Shown: positions 5,785 through 8,818 of the stretch, piece by piece
Numbering within the stretch: the stretch's first letter is position 1
Layout: the number at the start of each line of letters is the position of its first letter
From: Azohydromonas lata NBRC 102462
GTDB taxonomy: Bacteria > Pseudomonadota > Gammaproteobacteria > Burkholderiales > Burkholderiaceae_C
NCBI GenBank assembly: GCA_945878385.1
Contig: CAMCTE010000109.1
Coordinates: forward strand, 1-8,818
DNA: 8,818 nt
Direction: 5' to 3'
Made by a program: the position numbers and the translations under genes
Notes under the pieces: generated by a model
What the model was told of the DNA's origin: nothing
Database searches by the model: none
The model's input: the letters and a program-made list of their open reading frames with translations, nothing else

Positions 5785-6929
5785 GGTGCCAGTCTATCGC
5801 CGCTGGGCACGCTGGGTTTGACAAGTTCGGGCAGGCCGTCCATCACCATCATGGCGAAGGATTCGGCGTCCACGGCCACCTGCATGCGCACCGGCAGGTA
5901 CTGCAGGGCGGGGGCGAACCACACTTCGGCAATCAGGTCGCGCCGAAGGGGGTCCAATTCACGCTGGGGTTTGGCATGGATGGCCTGCACCGGGCCGGCT
6001 GGGGTGTCCACCATCACCGGGTCGCCCACCACATAGCTCCATTGGTCGGAGCGGCGCGACAGCGCCAAGGGGAACGCCACTCGGTCGCCTGCCTTGATGG
6101 GCGTGGGGTTGGTGCCGAACAACCAGGCCAGCTGCACGAACTGGCTGGCCGAATCCTGCGTGCCGATGGGGGCGGGACGGCGCGTTCCGTCCTGCATCAC
6201 CGTGGTGCCGGGCTGCCCCGGAGCACCCGGCTCGAAGGTCATGGACACGCGGCGAACTCGAGAGAAGATCACCCGCGTCTCTTCCTCGTAGCGCGCCGGC
6301 ACCAAGCCATCGGCGCTCAACCGGCCCTCGCTGGACACACGGCGCGACATGATGGGCGCCGCACGCGGGCCGATGGCCACCTCCATTTCCACCCGGTAAC
6401 GCTCGCCATCGCGCAGCCACAGCACCTGGGCGTGGCCACTGAATTCTCCGCGGTAGTTGCCCTTGAGCGTGTAGCGGATGCGGGTAGAAGGCGGCCAGGG
6501 GTCCGGTGGGATCGCGCGAGCCGGCTCGGCGGGTGCACTGGGCGCGGCTTCTGCCACGGACGCAGCAGCCGGTGCTTCTGCCAACACCGCGGGCGCTGCG
6601 GGTTCCGATGCTGCAGCGGCGGCCGCCAGAGGTGCCGATGGGGCAGCGTCGCCGCTTGCATCGGTGCTCAGTTCCACAGGGGGCGGCGCGCTGCGCCGCT
6701 TACGCACAGGCTCGGAAGGCTTGAGGGCCCCCTGCACGACCACATCCACCGGTGCGGCGGCGGCCTCGGAAGACTCATGCCAACCCGCCATGGTCAGCGC
6801 CAACTGCCGCCCCACCCAGGCGTGGGTAAGCAGCACCAACACCACCAAGGCGGCAGCCCACCAACGCCGACGGACACTGTGCCCGCCCAGGCCGGGCCGG
6901 TGCGGCGTCGCGGCGACCGGCGCGCCCAT
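5781..6929 (-). CDS. DUF3108 domain protein with membrane anchor and Ala/Pro-rich linker
   Basis: A 382-residue protein of unknown function. It has a basic N-terminus (RRR near 20-22), one hydrophobic helix (about 23-40, WWAAALVVLVLLTHAWV) acting as an uncleaved signal anchor, and a low-complexity Ala/Pro/Glu/Ser linker (about 52-145). The C-terminal DUF3108 domain (about 149-365) contains IRYTLKGNYRGEFSGHAQVLW, SEGRLSADGLVPARYEEE, DSASQFVQLAWLF and EVWFAPALQYLPVRM. This domain is probably beta-rich and periplasmic. The layout resembles TonB or TolA, but no TonB C-terminal motif is seen. The start chosen is ATG 6929, which overlaps the M61 stop as TGATG and has GGAG 12 bases upstream. An in-frame GTG at 6947 would add six residues (MERQRL) and is possible. 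It lies between the M61 peptidase and hydratase genes with overlaps at both ends. DUF3108 has no firmly known biochemical role that I can name. Confidence 0.87.
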   Translation of the reverse strand: MGAPVAATPHRPGLGGHSVRRRWWAAALVVLVLLTHAWVGRQLALTMAGWHESSEAAAAPVDVVVQGALKPSEPVRKRRSAPPPVELSTDASGDAAPSAPLAAAAAASEPAAPAVLAEAPAAASVAEAAPSAPAEPARAIPPDPWPPSTRIRYTLKGNYRGEFSGHAQVLWLRDGERYRVEMEVAIGPRAAPIMSRRVSSEGRLSADGLVPARYEEETRVIFSRVRRVSMTFEPGAPGQPGTTVMQDGTRRPAPIGTQDSASQFVQLAWLFGTNPTPIKAGDRVAFPLALSRRSDQWSYVVGDPVMVDTPAGPVQAIHAKPQRELDPLRRDLIAEVWFAPALQYLPVRMQVAVDAESFAMMVMDGLPELVKPSVPSGDRLAP

Positions 6930-6931
6930 CA
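6927..6931 (-). other. TGATG stop/start overlap joining the M61 peptidase to the DUF3108 gene
   Basis: The minus strand reads TGATG: TGA ends the peptidase gene and ATG begins the DUF3108 gene, sharing one base. A GGAG lies 12 bases before the ATG, inside the peptidase coding sequence. This supports the ATG over the alternative GTG at 6947. Confidence 0.65.
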
Positions 6932-8809
6932 GGCGCTGGCGCTCCACCAGACGCTGCGGCGCTGCACACCAGCCGGGTCGGCCTTGGCTTGCGATTCATC
7001 CATCGACCACTGCAGGGTGGGCAGTCGGGTGGAATCGGCCTGCGGCTGCAGGGTCAGTTGCAGGATGCGCTGGTCGCGATTGATGAGCACTTCAATCTTG
7101 GACGCCGGCCCGGGCTGACCGCCGCGCGCCTTGCCAGGGGTTGAATGCAACCACTGAACTGCATCATCCAGGCGCCGCACCCGCCAGCCCTGCACCGCCA
7201 GGATCTCGTCTCCTGCGCACAAGCCGGCGGCCTGAGCCGCGCTGCCGCGCAGCACCTGGCGCACGATGCAGCCAGTCACCGGCCCTTCGTTCAGGCGCAG
7301 GCCCCAGGCCGCTGACAGGCGCTCGGCCTCGCGCACTTGCGTCAAGGCCATGGAGGACAACAGGGTGGGCACAGGCAACTCGCCGGTGCCGTGCACCCAT
7401 TCCTGAAGTTCGCGCTCGAAGGAACGACCGCCCACTTCCTGAAGGGCCTGGGCGATGTCGCCTTCGGTGATGCCGATGTTGCCCGGATCGCGAAGCGCCG
7501 TGCGGCCAGCGGCACCGCCCCGCCGAGAGCCGCGCTGTTCGCCCAGCGCCCACAGGCGGCGCATCACCGCATCCAGGCTGCCACGCCCTTCGCGGCGCAG
7601 GGTAAGGTCCAGGCACAGTGCCACCTGCGCGCCCTTGGTGTAATAGCTGATGGTGGAGTTGGGCGTGTTCTCGTCCTGCCGGTAGTACTTGTTCCAGGCG
7701 TCAAAACTGGCCTGGGCCACGCTTTGCACTTGGCGCCCGGGCATGGACTTCACGGCCGTGGCCGTCTTGGCCAGCAGCTTTACATAGCGTGGCCCATCGA
7801 TCAGCCCGCCCCGCACCAGGGCCAGGTCGTCGAAGTACGAGGTGAAGCCCTCGAAGAACCACAAGAGCTCGGTGTAGTTCTCGCGGGTGTGGTCGATGCG
7901 GCACAACTCGGCAGGCTTTAAGCGCTTGACATTCCAGGTGTGGAAGTACTCGTGGCTGATCAAGCCCAGCAGCGTGAGGTAGCCGTCGCCCGTGCCGGTC
8001 TCGCCCACCCGCGGCAGGTCTTTGCGGGCGGCGATCAGGGCGGTGCTGGCGCGGTGCTCCAGGCCACCGTAGCCGTCTTCCACCGTATTGAGCATGAACA
8101 CATATTTCTGGAACGGTGGCTTGCCGCGCGCGCCGTGCCAGAAGCGGATGTGCTCTTCACAGATGCGCTGCGAATCGCGCAACAGGCGCTGTCCGTCAAA
8201 GCCCGGCCAGGCGCCGGCCACGACAAATTCGTGCTCCACGCCCTGCGCCTTGAAGCTTCCACACCAGAAGGGCCCGAGTTCGAAGGGGTGGTCCACCAGT
8301 TCGTCGTAGTCCTGCGCGGCATAGTGCAGGCCGCGGGTCTTGCCCGGCAAGCTCGGCATGGCCGTGGCCACCTGCCACCCGCGCGGCAGGCCTTCCAGGC
8401 TCAGGTGATGCGCCTGTTGTTCGCGCCCATGCACGCGCAGGCACAGGCTGGTGTTGTTGAAGAAGCCGCGCTGCGGGGACAGGAAGGCGGTGCGCACCGA
8501 GGTGTCGTAGGCATAGACCTCGTAGCGCAGTTCCAGCGCGGCCGCGCCGCTGCAGTCCACCTGCCAGGTGGTCTTGTCCAACTGCCGCACGGCCCGCGCG
8601 CTTGGCCCCTGGCGCGCCGAAAGGCCGCTGAGGTGCCGCCCAAATTCACGCACCATGTAGCTGCCTGCGATCCACACCGGCAGGCTCACGCACTGGTTGG
8701 CATCGGGCTGGGCAATGGTCAGGGTGACGCGGTAGGTGTGCGCGTGCGTGTCCGACGCGTCGATGCGATAGCGCACCGCGCAGGCGCTGTCCTTGCGGGC
8801 CGCGCTCAT
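6929..8809 (-). CDS. M61-family metallopeptidase (glycyl aminopeptidase type) with PDZ domain
   Basis: A complete 626-residue peptidase. The N-terminal beta domain of M61 enzymes covers about 11-175 (LPVWIAGSYMVREFGRHL at 43-60). The gluzincin catalytic domain carries the zinc motif HEYFH (His286, catalytic Glu287, His290), followed by TWNVKRLKP, and the third ligand is Glu320 in WFFEGFTSYFDDL. GGLEHRAST (248-256) and STISYYTKGA (385-394) are further conserved M61 blocks. A PDZ domain spans about 508-590 (GCIVRQVLRGSAAQAAGLCAGDEILAV). The family removes N-terminal residues such as glycine from peptides. No signal peptide or membrane helix is visible at the N-terminus, so the sequence suggests a cytosolic enzyme. 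The ATG at 8809 gives a start close to the beginning of the beta domain; only GGCGGG lies just upstream. It is the first visible gene of the leftward operon. Its promoter lies beyond the right edge. Confidence 0.93.
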   Translation of the reverse strand: MSAARKDSACAVRYRIDASDTHAHTYRVTLTIAQPDANQCVSLPVWIAGSYMVREFGRHLSGLSARQGPSARAVRQLDKTTWQVDCSGAAALELRYEVYAYDTSVRTAFLSPQRGFFNNTSLCLRVHGREQQAHHLSLEGLPRGWQVATAMPSLPGKTRGLHYAAQDYDELVDHPFELGPFWCGSFKAQGVEHEFVVAGAWPGFDGQRLLRDSQRICEEHIRFWHGARGKPPFQKYVFMLNTVEDGYGGLEHRASTALIAARKDLPRVGETGTGDGYLTLLGLISHEYFHTWNVKRLKPAELCRIDHTRENYTELLWFFEGFTSYFDDLALVRGGLIDGPRYVKLLAKTATAVKSMPGRQVQSVAQASFDAWNKYYRQDENTPNSTISYYTKGAQVALCLDLTLRREGRGSLDAVMRRLWALGEQRGSRRGGAAGRTALRDPGNIGITEGDIAQALQEVGGRSFERELQEWVHGTGELPVPTLLSSMALTQVREAERLSAAWGLRLNEGPVTGCIVRQVLRGSAAQAAGLCAGDEILAVQGWRVRRLDDAVQWLHSTPGKARGGQPGPASKIEVLINRDQRILQLTLQPQADSTRLPTLQWSMDESQAKADPAGVQRRSVWWSASA

Positions 8810-8818
8810 GAACCCGCC

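Noticed and set aside
5077..6036. Plus-strand open frame of about 320 codons opposite the enoyl-CoA hydratase
   Set aside because: The opposite strand has an unmistakable crotonase with both catalytic residues. This frame is a codon-bias shadow.
6478..6720. Possible tandem DNA repeat in the Ala-rich region
   Set aside because: The GC-rich stretch encodes a low-complexity Ala/Pro linker, but no exact repeating unit could be found.
5976..7118. Plus-strand open frame of about 380 codons opposite the DUF3108 and peptidase genes
   Set aside because: It crosses the boundary of two real genes, its protein is low-complexity Arg/His/Gly-rich, and no start signal or family motif is seen.
1..8818. Mobile element, CRISPR array, tRNA gene or prophage remnant
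   Set aside because: No transposase, integrase, regularly spaced repeats, cloverleaf or terminal inverted repeats were seen, and base composition shows no visible break.

Overview
The window looks like an ordinary chromosomal stretch of a high-GC betaproteobacterium. Burkholderiales, and probably Comamonadaceae or a close relative, fits best. The evidence is uniformly GC-rich coding DNA with strong third-position G/C bias, the character of the lysyl-tRNA synthetase, and Bordetella/Pseudomonas-type wlb/wbp sugar genes. It is gene-dense: seven protein genes cover nearly everything. No tRNA, rRNA, CRISPR array, insertion sequence, integrase or attachment site is visible.

Region 1 (1-3322, all on the minus strand, read from right to left) is the start of a surface-polysaccharide locus. 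The gene order is wlbA (UDP-GlcNAcA 3-dehydrogenase), wlbB (3-N-acetyltransferase), wlbC (PLP-dependent 3-aminotransferase), then the N-terminal third of a Wzx/PST-type flippase that runs off the left edge. Together WlbA, WlbC and WlbB turn UDP-N-acetylglucosaminuronate into UDP-2,3-diacetamido-2,3-dideoxyglucuronate. This is the precursor of a rare di-N-acetylated uronic acid in O-antigen, LPS or capsule. The flippase would move the finished lipid-linked unit across the inner membrane. The 6-dehydrogenase that makes the substrate (WbpA type), any 2-epimerase (WbpI/WlbD type), glycosyltransferases and a polymerase are not in the window.

Region 2 (3323-3430) is the only real intergenic space, 108 bases between divergent wlbA and lysS. 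It must hold both promoters. It contains a TAAAAT box oriented to lysS, a perfect 7-bp inverted repeat and a 13-nt near-palindrome.

Region 3 (3431-4996, plus strand) is lysS, encoding a complete class II lysyl-tRNA synthetase. It converges on the next gene with only two bases between the stop codons.

Region 4 (4999-8809, minus strand) is a tightly packed three-gene operon. In transcription order it holds an M61-family metallopeptidase with a PDZ domain, a membrane-anchored DUF3108 protein with a long Ala/Pro-rich linker, and an enoyl-CoA hydratase. The genes are joined by TGATG and ATGA stop/start overlaps. The functional link between these three is unknown. The last nine bases (8810-8818) hold only the immediate upstream sequence of the peptidase gene.

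No clearly undescribed system is evident. The items most worth checking are the overlapping M61-DUF3108-hydratase operon, the TonB-like architecture of the DUF3108 protein, homopolymer tracts in wlbC and the flippase, and the general lack of Shine-Dalgarno sequences.
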